Of a stretch of DNA of 64,000 nucleotides, positions 43,652-53,021 are shown piece after piece. The DNA comes from Flavobacteriales bacterium (lineage in GTDB: Bacteria > Bacteroidota > Bacteroidia > Flavobacteriales_D > Sanyastnellaceae): contig JAIXWX010000025.1 of assembly GCA_027491075.1 (NCBI GenBank), positions 1 to 64,000 on the forward strand. Reading direction: 5' to 3'. The stretch's first letter is position 1. The number at the start of each line of letters is the position of its first letter. The notes beneath the pieces are model-generated. The model saw nothing but the letters and a program-made list of their open reading frames with translations, ran no database searches and was not told the origin of the DNA. A program made the translations under genes and the position numbers.

Positions 43652-44599
43652 ATGATAGCAGACTTACTAGGGGGCAATGTAATCATCTTTGCCATTGTCA
43701 TTTTTCTTTTGGTGCGTTCTTTTCGTACCGTTCAACAAGGAACGATCGCTGTCGTTACTATATTCGGAAAGTACCGCCGCGTGTTACAACCAGGATTGAA
43801 TTTAGTTATTCCGTACATTGAGGTTATCTTCAAAAGAATTTCTACGCAGAACCGTTCGGTAGAATTGGAGTTCCAGGCGGTTACACAAGATCAAGCAAAT
43901 GTATATTTCAAGAGTATGCTTTTGTATTCTGTATTGAATTCTGATGAAGAAACGATAAAGAGAGTGGCCTTTAAATTTATTGATGAGCGCAGTTTGATGC
44001 AAGCGCTTATACGTACTATCGAGGGTTCTATTCGTGCTTTTGTTGCGACAAAAAGACAAGCTGAGGTCTTGTCACTGCGCGGTGAAATTGTTGCACACGT
44101 GAAAGAGCAAATTGATCAGGCGTTAGAGGAGTGGGGTTATCACTTGCAAGATTTGCAAATCAACGATATCACTTTTGATGAGGCAATTATGCGATCCATG
44201 AGCCAAGTGGTAGCTTCACATAACTTGAAAGCTGCTGCTGAAAACGAAGGTCAAGCTTTACTTATCACGAAGACCAAAGCAGCAGAAGCGGAAGGTAATG
44301 CCATTAAAATTGCCGCGGAGGCGGAAAGAGAAGCAGCGCAACTTCGAGGACAAGGTGTGGCTTTGTTTAGAGAAGAAGTTGCACGCGGAATGAAAGATGC
44401 TGCGCGCGAAATGCAACAAGCGAATCTCGATACAAGCATGATTATGTTTTCAATGTGGACTGAGGCTGTAAAGAATTTCGCTGAGTACGGAAAAGGAAAT
44501 GTGATTTTCCTTGATGGTAGCTCAGAGGGAATGCAAAAAACTATGCAACAGCTAATGGGAATGAGTAATATGATGAGTAATCAGAACCCGAATAAGTGA
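43652..44599 (+). CDS. SPFH/Band 7 (stomatin/QmcA-like) membrane protein
   Basis: The 315-residue protein has one N-terminal membrane segment (~8-24), then the SPFH domain (RTVQQGTIAVVTIFGKYRRVLQPGLNLVIP at its start, cited as RTVQQGTIAVVTIFG) and a long alanine/glutamate-rich coiled coil (~190-260). Family members oligomerise into large membrane-associated cages, organise microdomains and modulate proteases such as FtsH. No NfeD-like partner is adjacent. Its terminator is shared with the convergent RnfD/DUF2330 gene. Confidence 0.93.
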   Translation: MIADLLGGNVIIFAIVIFLLVRSFRTVQQGTIAVVTIFGKYRRVLQPGLNLVIPYIEVIFKRISTQNRSVELEFQAVTQDQANVYFKSMLLYSVLNSDEETIKRVAFKFIDERSLMQALIRTIEGSIRAFVATKRQAEVLSLRGEIVAHVKEQIDQALEEWGYHLQDLQINDITFDEAIMRSMSQVVASHNLKAAAENEGQALLITKTKAAEAEGNAIKIAAEAEREAAQLRGQGVALFREEVARGMKDAAREMQQANLDTSMIMFSMWTEAVKNFAEYGKGNVIFLDGSSEGMQKTMQQLMGMSNMMSNQNPNK

Positions 44600-44611
44600 A
44601 TATAGTAAATG

Positions 44612-44640
44612 AAAAAGTCTCCCTATAAGGGAGACTTTTT
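44612..44640. terminator. Bidirectional terminator
   Basis: AAAAAGTCTCCCT / AGGGAGACTTTTT, a 13-bp perfect stem with a 3-base loop, serves the SPFH gene and the convergent RnfD/DUF2330 gene, whose stop codon lies within it. Confidence 0.92.
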
Positions 44641-46872
44641 CTTAAAGAAAGTGAGAATAAATAAAGTGAATAAAATCAGGCTTATTGCCTTCATCAAAAG
44701 GGACCCAGAGACCTCTGAAAGAAACCCATTTTTCTGATATTGAATCGCATTCTGTTTCTTAAACTCATGAATATAGGATGAACTATTTTTAAACGGAGTT
44801 CCAGTTAAGGCACTATACTCATCAACTTCAATTTTTCTGCGATTAGACAATTCATCAATGTACAGCTGGCCAGCCTCGCAGTTCAAATCCCCTTGAGCAG
44901 GATTGGTCAAAACATACCGCGCTTGAAAATTCTCATTGTTGGGAGTGACTTGAAAAACTAAATCAGAGGGAAACTTACTCTTTTCATAGCGTACGTGTAA
45001 TCTGGTAAAAAAAGTCTGTTGATTTCCCCACCAAACACCAGCATCAACAAGCTCTTGATTCATTGGGGGAGGACCTACACACGGATCACATTTCATGGAC
45101 CAGTTAGGTGTTACATCCCATGCATACTCTAAGAACACAGCATTTCGGTTTTCCGCTTTCCAAGTTTTTTCAAAAAGCTTTTTATAGAAAGGATTGAATT
45201 CACTTTTTACGGGTAGTGGAATTTTTCTATCGGTGGGAATTTTCACGGTTCGGTAGTTGGTGCATTCTACCCGACCAGTTCTCGTGAGTGCATATACTAT
45301 CATATCCTGAGCACCTTGACTATTGGCCATACCTAATCGGATGGGTAACATGAATTTTGGAGAATCAAATTTTATTTGTAGAGGATTTAAGTATTGAAAT
45401 CCTTGCTTCTTAAACTCGGCTATATCCACCTTCACCACAAAGAACTTCATATTGCTTTTTATGTAAGGATTTAAAACTTCGTCTGCAGTAGTAGGTATTT
45501 TGTAACCGTTCTGTATCAACCAATCTCGAAGGCCAGTGCTTTCCGTTGCACTGAGAATAAGAATGTCATAGTGACCAATCTTGTATTGAGCTTCAATTTT
45601 CACCGCTTTACTGTAGGATTCTATATTTCCAGTGCGACTGCTGCTTTTGATGGTAGCATTATCTGCCATGCTCATCATAGATTCCTCGACGTAGCGATAG
45701 CAAGGATTGTGGTCATAATACTCAACCAATCGCGGGGCGCTGTATGCATCTAAATATTCAAAAATCTTCCGGTCCACGATCTTTATATCTTCTTTTTTAA
45801 GAACAACAGGCACGGGCACTACCATTGCAAAGTCTGAGACATCGCCGTTGAAATCATTACTCATGGTGATCACGTTAGTATCCCCATCACGTACCATGAT
45901 GACTTCACTTTTATTGTTGAATATGGAAGCGTCGGCTTTGGCTACATAGAATCCGCAAAAACCGTAAGAGGTTTGATAAAGAAAAAGGGTCGCAGTAAGT
46001 ATTGCGACGATCTTAGCAAATAAGGTTCTCATAAGCATACTTGATTTTAAGGTGAATTTTTTTGATTGAAGCCATTGAAAGTGCTTGTTTCCAGTGAAAT
46101 AATTGATTACGGGAACTAGCGGTGTGGAGAAGAATAGCACCCATTGCATTGCGGTAGGAATAAACTTGAAATTGATCAAGTAGAAAGACAATGATGCGAC
46201 GAGTATTGCCCAGATTATTCTAATGCTCTTTCTAGTTGGAGTGGTCATTGGATCGGTGATCATGAATAAGCCAAAAAGCCACAAACTACCTGAGGAAATA
46301 CGGTGAAGCCAAACTTCGTATTCCCAACCTAAATAAATTACCGTTCTAAAAAAATCCAAAACAATAAAAGTGAGAAGAAACGCAATAGCGGTATCGTTAC
46401 GGTTAATGCGTGAAAGAATATTTAGGCCCGCAGCACTTATAATCAAAACCAAAATAGCCTCAGTTCCCCATTGACCGGGAGATACCCAGCTTCCTTTTGA
46501 AAGAATAATTGAGATAATGATTCCGAAGTTTGCTGGATTCCATAAATGATATCCATAGGGTCTAAATGCAAATTTTTGTCCTATGGATACTCCTGCGGCA
46601 GCGAATAGAATCCATGGGGAATTTGCTTTGAGTAAAAGACATATACCCAGTGAGGTGATGAGCGCACTTTTCATACTATCCGCAGGAATAGCTGCAAATC
46701 GAATAAAAAGTGCTTGGGTTAAAGTGGCTCCGACAAATGCGGCAATGAAATACCAGTAGGTCTGATCCCATTGAAGAAAGAACAACCCGTATGTTAAGAA
46801 AAATAGTTGAGAAATAATTTGATAATGTCGGGCATCAGACTGGAGCCATTTTAATGGAGCGATAGAGATCAT
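44623..46872 (-). CDS. RnfD/NqrB-like membrane domain fused to DUF2330
   Basis: The 749-residue protein (ATG 46872; the longer form would need a TTG) has an N-terminal polytopic domain (~15-260) resembling RnfD/NqrB subunits: SLGICLLLKA, HLWNPANFGI, SSGSLWLFGLFMITDPMTTP. I do not see the S-G-A-T motif used for covalent FMN attachment. After a short loop comes a hydrophobic stretch starting MRTLFAKIVAILTATLFLYQ (~281-300) that looks like a signal peptide, then a DUF2330 domain (~305-650: GFCGFYVAKADASIF, DFAMVVPVPV) and a final membrane segment. DUF2330 would face the periplasm. Function is unknown; two neighbouring genes joined in frame are the likely origin. Confidence 0.8.
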   Translation of the reverse strand: MISIAPLKWLQSDARHYQIISQLFFLTYGLFFLQWDQTYWYFIAAFVGATLTQALFIRFAAIPADSMKSALITSLGICLLLKANSPWILFAAAGVSIGQKFAFRPYGYHLWNPANFGIIISIILSKGSWVSPGQWGTEAILVLIISAAGLNILSRINRNDTAIAFLLTFIVLDFFRTVIYLGWEYEVWLHRISSGSLWLFGLFMITDPMTTPTRKSIRIIWAILVASLSFYLINFKFIPTAMQWVLFFSTPLVPVINYFTGNKHFQWLQSKKFTLKSSMLMRTLFAKIVAILTATLFLYQTSYGFCGFYVAKADASIFNNKSEVIMVRDGDTNVITMSNDFNGDVSDFAMVVPVPVVLKKEDIKIVDRKIFEYLDAYSAPRLVEYYDHNPCYRYVEESMMSMADNATIKSSSRTGNIESYSKAVKIEAQYKIGHYDILILSATESTGLRDWLIQNGYKIPTTADEVLNPYIKSNMKFFVVKVDIAEFKKQGFQYLNPLQIKFDSPKFMLPIRLGMANSQGAQDMIVYALTRTGRVECTNYRTVKIPTDRKIPLPVKSEFNPFYKKLFEKTWKAENRNAVFLEYAWDVTPNWSMKCDPCVGPPPMNQELVDAGVWWGNQQTFFTRLHVRYEKSKFPSDLVFQVTPNNENFQARYVLTNPAQGDLNCEAGQLYIDELSNRRKIEVDEYSALTGTPFKNSSSYIHEFKKQNAIQYQKNGFLSEVSGSLLMKAISLILFTLFILTFFKKKSPL

Positions 46873-46948
46873 AAAGCGAATTTTTTCTCCCGTACCTTTC
46901 AAAATCGAAATCGTTCAAACTATTTAAAAAAAAAGAGTTTTGAATTTT

Positions 46949-46982
46949 TTGGATTATTAATGCGATTCGCTTTCTAATTTTG
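46949..46982 (+). promoter_or_regulatory. Promoter TTG-N23-TAATTTTG
   Basis: A perfect -7 box at 46975-46982 with TTG at 46949-46951; 15 bases to the ATG at 46998. It excludes the upstream in-frame TTG at 46980. Confidence 0.6.
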
Positions 46983-46997
46983 AAGAAAACAATACCA

Positions 46998-47408
46998 ATG
47001 AAAAGATTCGGTCTATTCCTCCTTATAATTTTGGGTTCCTCCATGTCTTCTTTCTCTCAATACAGCGCCTTCAAGGAAATAGACAGTCTAGAATTCAGCA
47101 CAAAGTGGGTAAGAGAAAAATGGTATAAGAAAAATAGTCCCCTAGTGCTTGCTATAAAAGTGACAAATAAGAGCAGTCAGGATTGTACTTATACTCTGGG
47201 AATAGAGTTTTTTCAGCAAGGAGTGCTTATAGAGTCTTCTCCTGAGTTGAGCTACGAAATTCGCAGAAAATCGACACGAAGAGGCAAATTGAATGGAATC
47301 ATATTTAAACCTGAAAAGCTGTCCTCCCAAGACATTCGCTCTGGAAACTTCACGTTAGAACTTTCTGGACTTGATGTTGCGCCGAAGGCTAAAACTACTG
47401 ATTCATGA
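46998..47408 (+). CDS. Small exported protein of unknown function
   Basis: The 136-residue protein has a signal peptide (MKRFGLFLLIILGSSMSSFSQ) and a beta-rich body: ESLEFSTKWVREKWYKK-like start (DSLEFSTKWVREKW), LAIKVTNKSSQDCTYTLGI, LSYEIRRKSTRRGKLNGI. The pattern suggests one immunoglobulin-like beta sandwich. I do not recognise a family. It converges on the next gene, overlapping it by 14 bases. Confidence 0.7.
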   Translation: MKRFGLFLLIILGSSMSSFSQYSAFKEIDSLEFSTKWVREKWYKKNSPLVLAIKVTNKSSQDCTYTLGIEFFQQGVLIESSPELSYEIRRKSTRRGKLNGIIFKPEKLSSQDIRSGNFTLELSGLDVAPKAKTTDS

Positions 47409-48093
47409 ATTCATTTACCACTTTATCCAGTTGAGAGGTCATCTCGTTAAAGGATAGTTTTTTGTATTCCGTTGGAACAAGAAAGGCTTGATCAGGAATC
47501 GCTTGAAACTTTACATCCTTAGCTCTAAGTCGCATACGTTTACCATATTGTTCTACTTCATATCCAAGAAGAAAACCATCCAATTGGTTGAACTGGTTCC
47601 ACCAGTTTGGATTTTTGAATTTCAGTTCCTTTGTATAATAAAGGTCAATAGGAGGGAAGCTATCATTTGTGAAATAAGCAACGCTTTTGTTACATAAGTA
47701 TCCCGCAATGGTGAGCGTGTCGGTACTTTCTTCAATCCTTATGCCTGGGTTGCGTTCCAACCAAAGTTTGATTTCATCTCCAACGAGAGTCATTTGATAT
47801 TTATCACCAAAAGATTTAAGCATTTGAGTGTACGATTTCTGATCGTTATCAATAATCAACTCGGAGCTTACAATTCCCCAAGTAGATTTTAAGGAAGCTT
47901 TCATTTTGTCATCCTTGAAATCAAAAAGCATTTCCTTTGGATATAGCTCTAGAATTATTGTGTTTTCCTCATATGGGAAACTCACCTCATAGGTGATAGT
48001 TCCTTCTTTTTTAGAAGAGAAGAAATCTTTCCCGTCACATGAAAGCAAGGAGAGAGAAAGTAAAAAGCAATAACCAATTATAAAGTGTTTCAA
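47395..48093 (-). CDS. Lipoprotein of unknown function (DUF4412-like pattern)
   Basis: The 232-residue protein has a lipoprotein signal (MKHFIIGYCFLLSLSLLSC) encoded from a TTG at 48093; no ATG is available in frame before an upstream stop. The body (KEGTITYEVSFPYEENTII, EMLFDFKDDKMKASLK, ESTDTLTIAGYLCNKSV) resembles periplasmic Bacteroidota proteins of the DUF4412 kind, which read G.i.Yev...., ...k...... and T.e.kkI.Gy.ckka. The family call is tentative. Likely anchored to the outer or inner membrane. Confidence 0.7.
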   Translation of the reverse strand: MKHFIIGYCFLLSLSLLSCDGKDFFSSKKEGTITYEVSFPYEENTIILELYPKEMLFDFKDDKMKASLKSTWGIVSSELIIDNDQKSYTQMLKSFGDKYQMTLVGDEIKLWLERNPGIRIEESTDTLTIAGYLCNKSVAYFTNDSFPPIDLYYTKELKFKNPNWWNQFNQLDGFLLGYEVEQYGKRMRLRAKDVKFQAIPDQAFLVPTEYKKLSFNEMTSQLDKVVNEFMNQ

Positions 48094-48116
48094 AGTCTGA
48101 AAGGCATTAGTGCGCG

Positions 48117-48124
48117 TATATTCG
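48117..48124 (+). promoter_or_regulatory. -7 box TATATTCG of ctlX
   Basis: TAnnTTCG, 21 bases before the ATG at 48146. Confidence 0.45.
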
Positions 48125-48145
48125 CTCGCCTAGAGCGATTTAACG

Positions 48146-49072
48146 ATGCAAAGTACAAATACAATATTGATGGTTAGGCCACTTTTTTTTCGATTGAATG
48201 AGCAAACGGTCGTGAATAACTATTACCAATCCAATAGAACCTATGATTTGTCATCCATTGAGCAGCTTGCTCTTAGAGAATTTGATAGCTCTGTAGAGGA
48301 ACTCAAATCTCATGGTATTTGTGTACTGGTGGCACAAGATCGACCTGATGTCAGAACTCCTGACAGCGTTTTTCCTAACAACTGGTTTTCAACTGATCGT
48401 TGGGGGAACTTGATTTTTTACCCAATGTTTGCGCCGAATAGGCGGTTAGAGCGAAGACCTGATTTGAAATTATTGCTTTCCAATTGGGGATTCCAAGTAA
48501 AGAGCTTTTTGGATTTGTCAGCTCATGAAGAAAAAGGACAGTTTTTGGAGGGAACGGGGAGCTTGGTTCTGGATCGAAGGCTGAAGAAGGCGTATGCATG
48601 TATTTCTGAGAGAACCTCTAAAGAATTAATCTTGGAATGGTGTCGATTATTTGACTACAAGCCTGTGATTTTTGAAGGATTCCAAAGTATATCTGATAAA
48701 AGGCTGCCAGTTTACCATACCAACGTACTAATGTCAATTGGTACTAATTGGGCATTAATATGTGCAAGCGCAATTGACGATGAAACCACTAGGGAGGGTG
48801 TATTAAAGAATTTGAAAGAAGGACGAGAAGTGAGAATCATCTCAGAACCAGAAATGAATAGGTTTGGGGCAAATATTCTGGAGGTGGAAAATGACAGGGG
48901 AGAAAGACATATCGTTCTTAGCCAAACAGCCTTTGAACACATAGATGACGGTACTAAAAGCTTCCTTCAACTCTATGGAAAATTGGTGATTTTGAATATC
49001 TCTACCATAGAAGAGTATGGGGGGGGCAGTGCTCGTTGCATGTTGGCCGAGGTTTTCTTGCCAAAGTCATAG
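48146..49072 (+). CDS. ctlX: CtlX-type citrulline/arginine-handling amidinohydrolase
   Basis: The 308-residue protein has the N-terminal MQSTNTILMVRPLFFRLNEQ and TVVNNYYQ of CtlX, PDSVFPNNWFS (substrate-binding acidic residue), VYHTNVLMS (His191) and GGGSARCMLAE (nucleophile Cys298). It belongs to the guanidino-group-modifying superfamily (arginine deiminase, amidinotransferases); CtlX has been linked to citrulline use. No other citrulline gene is adjacent, so the metabolic role here is inferred only from the family. Confidence 0.92.
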   Translation: MQSTNTILMVRPLFFRLNEQTVVNNYYQSNRTYDLSSIEQLALREFDSSVEELKSHGICVLVAQDRPDVRTPDSVFPNNWFSTDRWGNLIFYPMFAPNRRLERRPDLKLLLSNWGFQVKSFLDLSAHEEKGQFLEGTGSLVLDRRLKKAYACISERTSKELILEWCRLFDYKPVIFEGFQSISDKRLPVYHTNVLMSIGTNWALICASAIDDETTREGVLKNLKEGREVRIISEPEMNRFGANILEVENDRGERHIVLSQTAFEHIDDGTKSFLQLYGKLVILNISTIEEYGGGSARCMLAEVFLPKS

Positions 49073-49091
49073 AATATTCCAGGAAAAAAGG

Positions 49092-49099
49092 TATTTTCG
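49092..49099 (+). promoter_or_regulatory. -7 box TATTTTCG of cmk
   Basis: TAnnTTCG, 24 bases before the GTG start at 49124. Confidence 0.45.
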
Positions 49100-49123
49100 C
49101 ACGCACCGAAACCAACCCAATCC

Positions 49124-49834
49124 GTGAAGCAGAAAATTAACATAGCCATAGATGGTTACTCGTCTTGTGGAAAAAGCACTGTTGCAAAAGCCATTGCCAA
49201 AGAACTTAACTACGTCTACGTAGACACGGGAGCAATGTATAGGGCCATGACACTCTACGCATTACAGCACGGTTATATCGCAGTCAATGGCACCTTGGAC
49301 GGCGAGGCGCTCGAGAAGGCCTTGGATCTAGTGCTTATTAATTTTAAATACAATTTCGATACTGGAGTTATTGAAACATTTTTGAATGGTCAAAATGTAG
49401 AAAAAGAAATTCGATCGCTGCAAGTATCAAAGCATGTCTCAAAAATATCTGACGTGAAGGCAGTGCGTTTGAAGCTAGTGAAACTTCAAAAAAGGATGGC
49501 CGAAACCAAAGGTGTGGTGATGGACGGACGAGATATCGGAACGGTAGTGATCCCGGATGCAGAGTTAAAGTTTTTCATGACTGCCGATAGTAAGGTGAGA
49601 GCAAAGCGCCGTTATGATGAGTTGAAGTTTATGGGAGTTGAAACCACGATGGAAGAGGTACTTCTAAATGTCAACAGCAGGGACGAGTATGATACAAAAA
49701 GAGCAAATGATCCATTGCGCCAGGCATCAGATGCCATTGTAATTGATAATTCAAATCTTACTATTGAAGAACAATTTCAGTTTGTAATGGGGCATGTGTT
49801 GAAGAAAACGGGCGCGCCAGAAAGCATTTCTTAA
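49124..49834 (+). CDS. cmk: Cytidylate kinase
   Basis: The 236-residue enzyme starts at GTG 49124. It has the P-loop GYSSCGKSTVAKA, YVDTGAMYRA, VMDGRDIGTVV and FFMTADSKVRAKRRYDE, the motifs of bacterial CMP/dCMP kinases, and the insert typical of monomeric Cmk. It phosphorylates CMP and dCMP using ATP in pyrimidine salvage. Confidence 0.97.
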   Translation: MKQKINIAIDGYSSCGKSTVAKAIAKELNYVYVDTGAMYRAMTLYALQHGYIAVNGTLDGEALEKALDLVLINFKYNFDTGVIETFLNGQNVEKEIRSLQVSKHVSKISDVKAVRLKLVKLQKRMAETKGVVMDGRDIGTVVIPDAELKFFMTADSKVRAKRRYDELKFMGVETTMEEVLLNVNSRDEYDTKRANDPLRQASDAIVIDNSNLTIEEQFQFVMGHVLKKTGAPESIS

Positions 49835-49918
49835 ATTCACAGTCACTTGTTCTTAATACACCATAACCTTGGTGTGATGATTGCTGTATAATACTTTGAT
49901 TTGTATATGCTGCAAATC

Positions 49919-52900
49919 ATGAAGCCTGTGATAAAAAATGCTTTTTTCTTTTTAAGTCTTTTGCTCTTAACTAGCAAGACCAATGCCCAGGTTCCTGTTT
50001 TTTTACAAAAAGCCTCTCCTTGGGCGGATTCTCTATTCGAACAATTAACCCTGGATCAAAAGATCGGTCAGTTGTTCATGGTGGCAGCATGGAGTGATCC
50101 AAGCCATAAAAGCTATGATCATACAGGTATGATCCAACTTATCAAAAATTATAATATTGGTGGGATCATCTTCTTTCAAGGAAGTCCTGCTCGTCAAGCC
50201 ATATTGACCAATCACTATCAAAGTATTGCGCAAGTTCCACTGCTCATTAGCATGGACGCTGAATGGGGACTCGGAATGCGGCTAGATAGCACCATCGCTT
50301 ATCCACGTCAGATGACGCTGGGTGCCGCGGATAGTGATGAATTAAGTTATGAGTTCGGAGTAGAAATGAGCCGCCAATTGAAACGTGTAGGAGTGCACGT
50401 TTCATTCTCTCCAGTAGTGGATATCAATAATAATCCCAAGAACCCTGTCATTTCTAACCGAGCATTTGGAGAAGATCGTGATCTCGTCACGCGAAGAGGG
50501 CTGATGTATATGAAGGGCCTTCAAGACAATGGTGTTATGGCTGTTGCGAAGCACTTTCCTGGTCACGGAGATACGGATACAGACAGCCATAAAGATCTTC
50601 CTGTTATACCTTATTCTCGCGAACGATTAGATAGTCTGGAGTTTTATCCTTACAAGGAATTAATGGCAAAAGGACTCGGAGGAGTCATGATTGCCCACCT
50701 ATATGTCCCAGCATTGGATTCTACTCCTAATCTTCCTTCTACTTTAAGCTCAAAAATTATAAATGGAGTACTACGATCGGAAATGGGATTTGATGGTCTG
50801 GTATATACGGACGCCCTGAATATGCAAGGTGTGGCTAAATACTGGAAGCCAGGAGATATGGATGTTCAGGCTATCCTCGCAGGAAACGATGTCCTTCTCT
50901 TTTCTGCAAATATCCCATTAGCCATTCAAAAAATTAAAGAGGCTATTCAGTCTGGTCTGCTTACAATGGATGTTATCAATGATCGTTGCTTGCGCATATT
51001 AAGAGCCAAAGAGTGGGCAGGTTTGAATCAGGAATCTCCCATTCGTATATCAGGTATTTTTGAGGATCTCAATTCGCCTTATGCTAAAAATCTTCAACGC
51101 AGAATGGTCGAACAAAGCCTCACGGTGGTGAGAAATGAAAATGATATTCTGCCATTGAATCCAAGAGTGTTTAAGAATATTGCAGTCGTCGAAGTTGGTG
51201 CTACTTCACCAACGGAGTTTTCAAAAACGATTACCCGTTATATGCCTTGTGATGTATTTGCAATGGAGAAGAATCCCGACTACAACAATGCCATGTTATG
51301 GTATGATAAACTCTCAAAGTATGATTTGGTAATTGCCTGCCTTGTTGGTACCACCAACAAAGCCTCGAAGAACTTCGGTGTTACAAATGAAAGTGCTCGT
51401 ATTCTCAATGGAATAGGGGAGCACACTAAAGTGATCCTAACGATTCCTGCCAACCCATACGCATTAGAGACACTCCGAGATTTAAAGAACGTAGAAGGAA
51501 TAGTAGTTGCTTATCAAGATGATGCCAATACGAGGAAGGCTTGTGGAGAGCTTATTGCGGGCGCAATTGGTGGTAATGGTAAATTACCGGTTTCTGCTAC
51601 AGGAATGTTCTTATGTCATGATGGATGCAGTGTGAATGGCGGCGGTAAACTTCGTTGGGCCAACGATCAGCAAAATGCAAATTTCGTTGAGGTGAAGTCG
51701 GCCTCTAAAATAAAGGGAGCTCCTGCTGGAGATTATGAAGAAGATATGATGAACGATGAGACAGGCAAGTATACCATGACGATTCATCAACAAGCATTTA
51801 ACAAAGTAGATAGTATAGCGCTCTCAGGAATTTTATATGAAGCCTACCCTGGTTGTAGAGTTATGGCAATCAAGGACGGATGGGTAGTATATGACAAGTC
51901 TTTTGGAACGCTTAACTGGAATGATCCTTCCGAAGTTACGGAGAATACAGTTTACGATCTAGCATCCATCACTAAAGTGGCAAGTGGCACCTTAGCAGCA
52001 ATGAAGCTGGTAGATCTTGGAAATCTGGATGTAAATAAAACACTAGGGGATTACTTGGATATTCCATCTAATAACCCATATTCTTCCGTTGGAATCAAAG
52101 AAATGCTGTCCCATACCGCAGGTTTTGCTGCGTGGATACCATTTTATACTTCTACTTTGGAAAGTGGAAAGTTGAATCCCGAAATCTACTCTACCGTTCC
52201 AAAGAAAGGATTTACTACTCCTGTGGCAGAAGGAATCTTTATTAAGGACGATTATAAGCAAGAAATATTCAACAGAATTCTTCAATCACCAATCAGTGCG
52301 GACAAGTCATACAAATACAGTGATCTTGCTTTTTACTTCACGCAACATTTGGTCGAGAAAATTTCAGGAAAGTCTTTGGATGAATTTGTTTACGAGAGTT
52401 TTTATTTACCTATGGGGCTTTCAACAATAGGATATAATCCACTTGAACGAATGCGGGCTTCGGTAGTAGCACCAACAGAAGATGATAAGACTTTTAGAGG
52501 CCAGCACATCCGTGGATACGTTCACGATCAAGGAGCTGCAATGCAAGGTGGTGTGGCTGGACATGCTGGCTTGTTTAGCAATGCTCAGGATTTAGCTGCA
52601 GTCATGCAAATGCTCATGGATGGAGGGGAATATGCTGGCAGAGTTTATATAACTAAGGAAACCATCAAGTTGTTTAACACAAGGCATTTTACAGGAAATA
52701 GAAGAGGTCTTGGCTTCGATAAGCCAGCGTTTAATAAAAAAGCAGGTTCCGCTTGCCCAGAAGTTTCCGAAGAGAGTTTCGGACATACTGGCTTTACAGG
52801 AACGATGTGCTGGGCTGATCCGGTAACTGGTATTGTTTACGTTTTCTTAAGCAATCGGGTTAATCCGGATGCAGAGAATAAGAAACTCCAAAACCTCGAC

Positions 52901-52948
52901 ATCCGCACCAAGATACAGTCTGAAATCTATAGGGCACTTGGTTATTGA
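49919..52948 (+). CDS. GH3 beta-N-acetylhexosaminidase fused to a class C beta-lactamase-type domain
   Basis: The ~1009-residue exported protein (signal peptide from ATG 49919; ATG 49907 is an alternative) has an N-terminal GH3 domain with the NagZ signature KHFPGHGDTDTDSH (211-224) and catalytic Asp298 in YTDALNM, a C-terminal GH3 accessory domain, and then a serine-hydrolase domain with SxxK (Ser683-x-x-Lys686 in ASITK), YSD in YKYSDLAFYF and HTGFTGT as the third motif. GH3/NagZ enzymes cut GlcNAc from peptidoglycan fragments; the second half resembles penicillin-binding esterases. The fusion, known from Bacteroidota, suggests cell-wall turnover in the periplasm. Confidence 0.93.
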   Translation: MKPVIKNAFFFLSLLLLTSKTNAQVPVFLQKASPWADSLFEQLTLDQKIGQLFMVAAWSDPSHKSYDHTGMIQLIKNYNIGGIIFFQGSPARQAILTNHYQSIAQVPLLISMDAEWGLGMRLDSTIAYPRQMTLGAADSDELSYEFGVEMSRQLKRVGVHVSFSPVVDINNNPKNPVISNRAFGEDRDLVTRRGLMYMKGLQDNGVMAVAKHFPGHGDTDTDSHKDLPVIPYSRERLDSLEFYPYKELMAKGLGGVMIAHLYVPALDSTPNLPSTLSSKIINGVLRSEMGFDGLVYTDALNMQGVAKYWKPGDMDVQAILAGNDVLLFSANIPLAIQKIKEAIQSGLLTMDVINDRCLRILRAKEWAGLNQESPIRISGIFEDLNSPYAKNLQRRMVEQSLTVVRNENDILPLNPRVFKNIAVVEVGATSPTEFSKTITRYMPCDVFAMEKNPDYNNAMLWYDKLSKYDLVIACLVGTTNKASKNFGVTNESARILNGIGEHTKVILTIPANPYALETLRDLKNVEGIVVAYQDDANTRKACGELIAGAIGGNGKLPVSATGMFLCHDGCSVNGGGKLRWANDQQNANFVEVKSASKIKGAPAGDYEEDMMNDETGKYTMTIHQQAFNKVDSIALSGILYEAYPGCRVMAIKDGWVVYDKSFGTLNWNDPSEVTENTVYDLASITKVASGTLAAMKLVDLGNLDVNKTLGDYLDIPSNNPYSSVGIKEMLSHTAGFAAWIPFYTSTLESGKLNPEIYSTVPKKGFTTPVAEGIFIKDDYKQEIFNRILQSPISADKSYKYSDLAFYFTQHLVEKISGKSLDEFVYESFYLPMGLSTIGYNPLERMRASVVAPTEDDKTFRGQHIRGYVHDQGAAMQGGVAGHAGLFSNAQDLAAVMQMLMDGGEYAGRVYITKETIKLFNTRHFTGNRRGLGFDKPAFNKKAGSACPEVSEESFGHTGFTGTMCWADPVTGIVYVFLSNRVNPDAENKKLQNLDIRTKIQSEIYRALGY

Positions 52949-52980
52949 TAAACTAGAAATAAGAGACTATTCTTTTTTCC

Positions 52981-53007
52981 TAGCGCTGAACTTACGACCT
53001 TAGCGCT
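52981..53007. repeat. Direct repeat TAGCGCT upstream of bshA
   Basis: Two copies of TAGCGCT (palindromic core AGCGCT) start exactly 20 bases apart (52981 and 53001), ending 14 bases before the bshA ATG. Helical-phase spacing of about two turns is compatible with a regulator site; no -7 box is visible here. Confidence 0.35.
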
Positions 53008-53021
53008 CTGTTTATTTATAT

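Noticed and set aside
46030-46038. Separate DUF2330 gene starting at an internal ATG
   Set aside because: The frame is open from 46872 through the domain without a stop and no -7 box or clear start context lies at the junction, so one fused gene is annotated; internal initiation is kept as a question in the findings.
49858-49875. Inverted repeat ACACCA/TGGTGT after cmk as a terminator
   Set aside because: The stem is only 6 bp and no T-run follows; the next gene begins shortly after.
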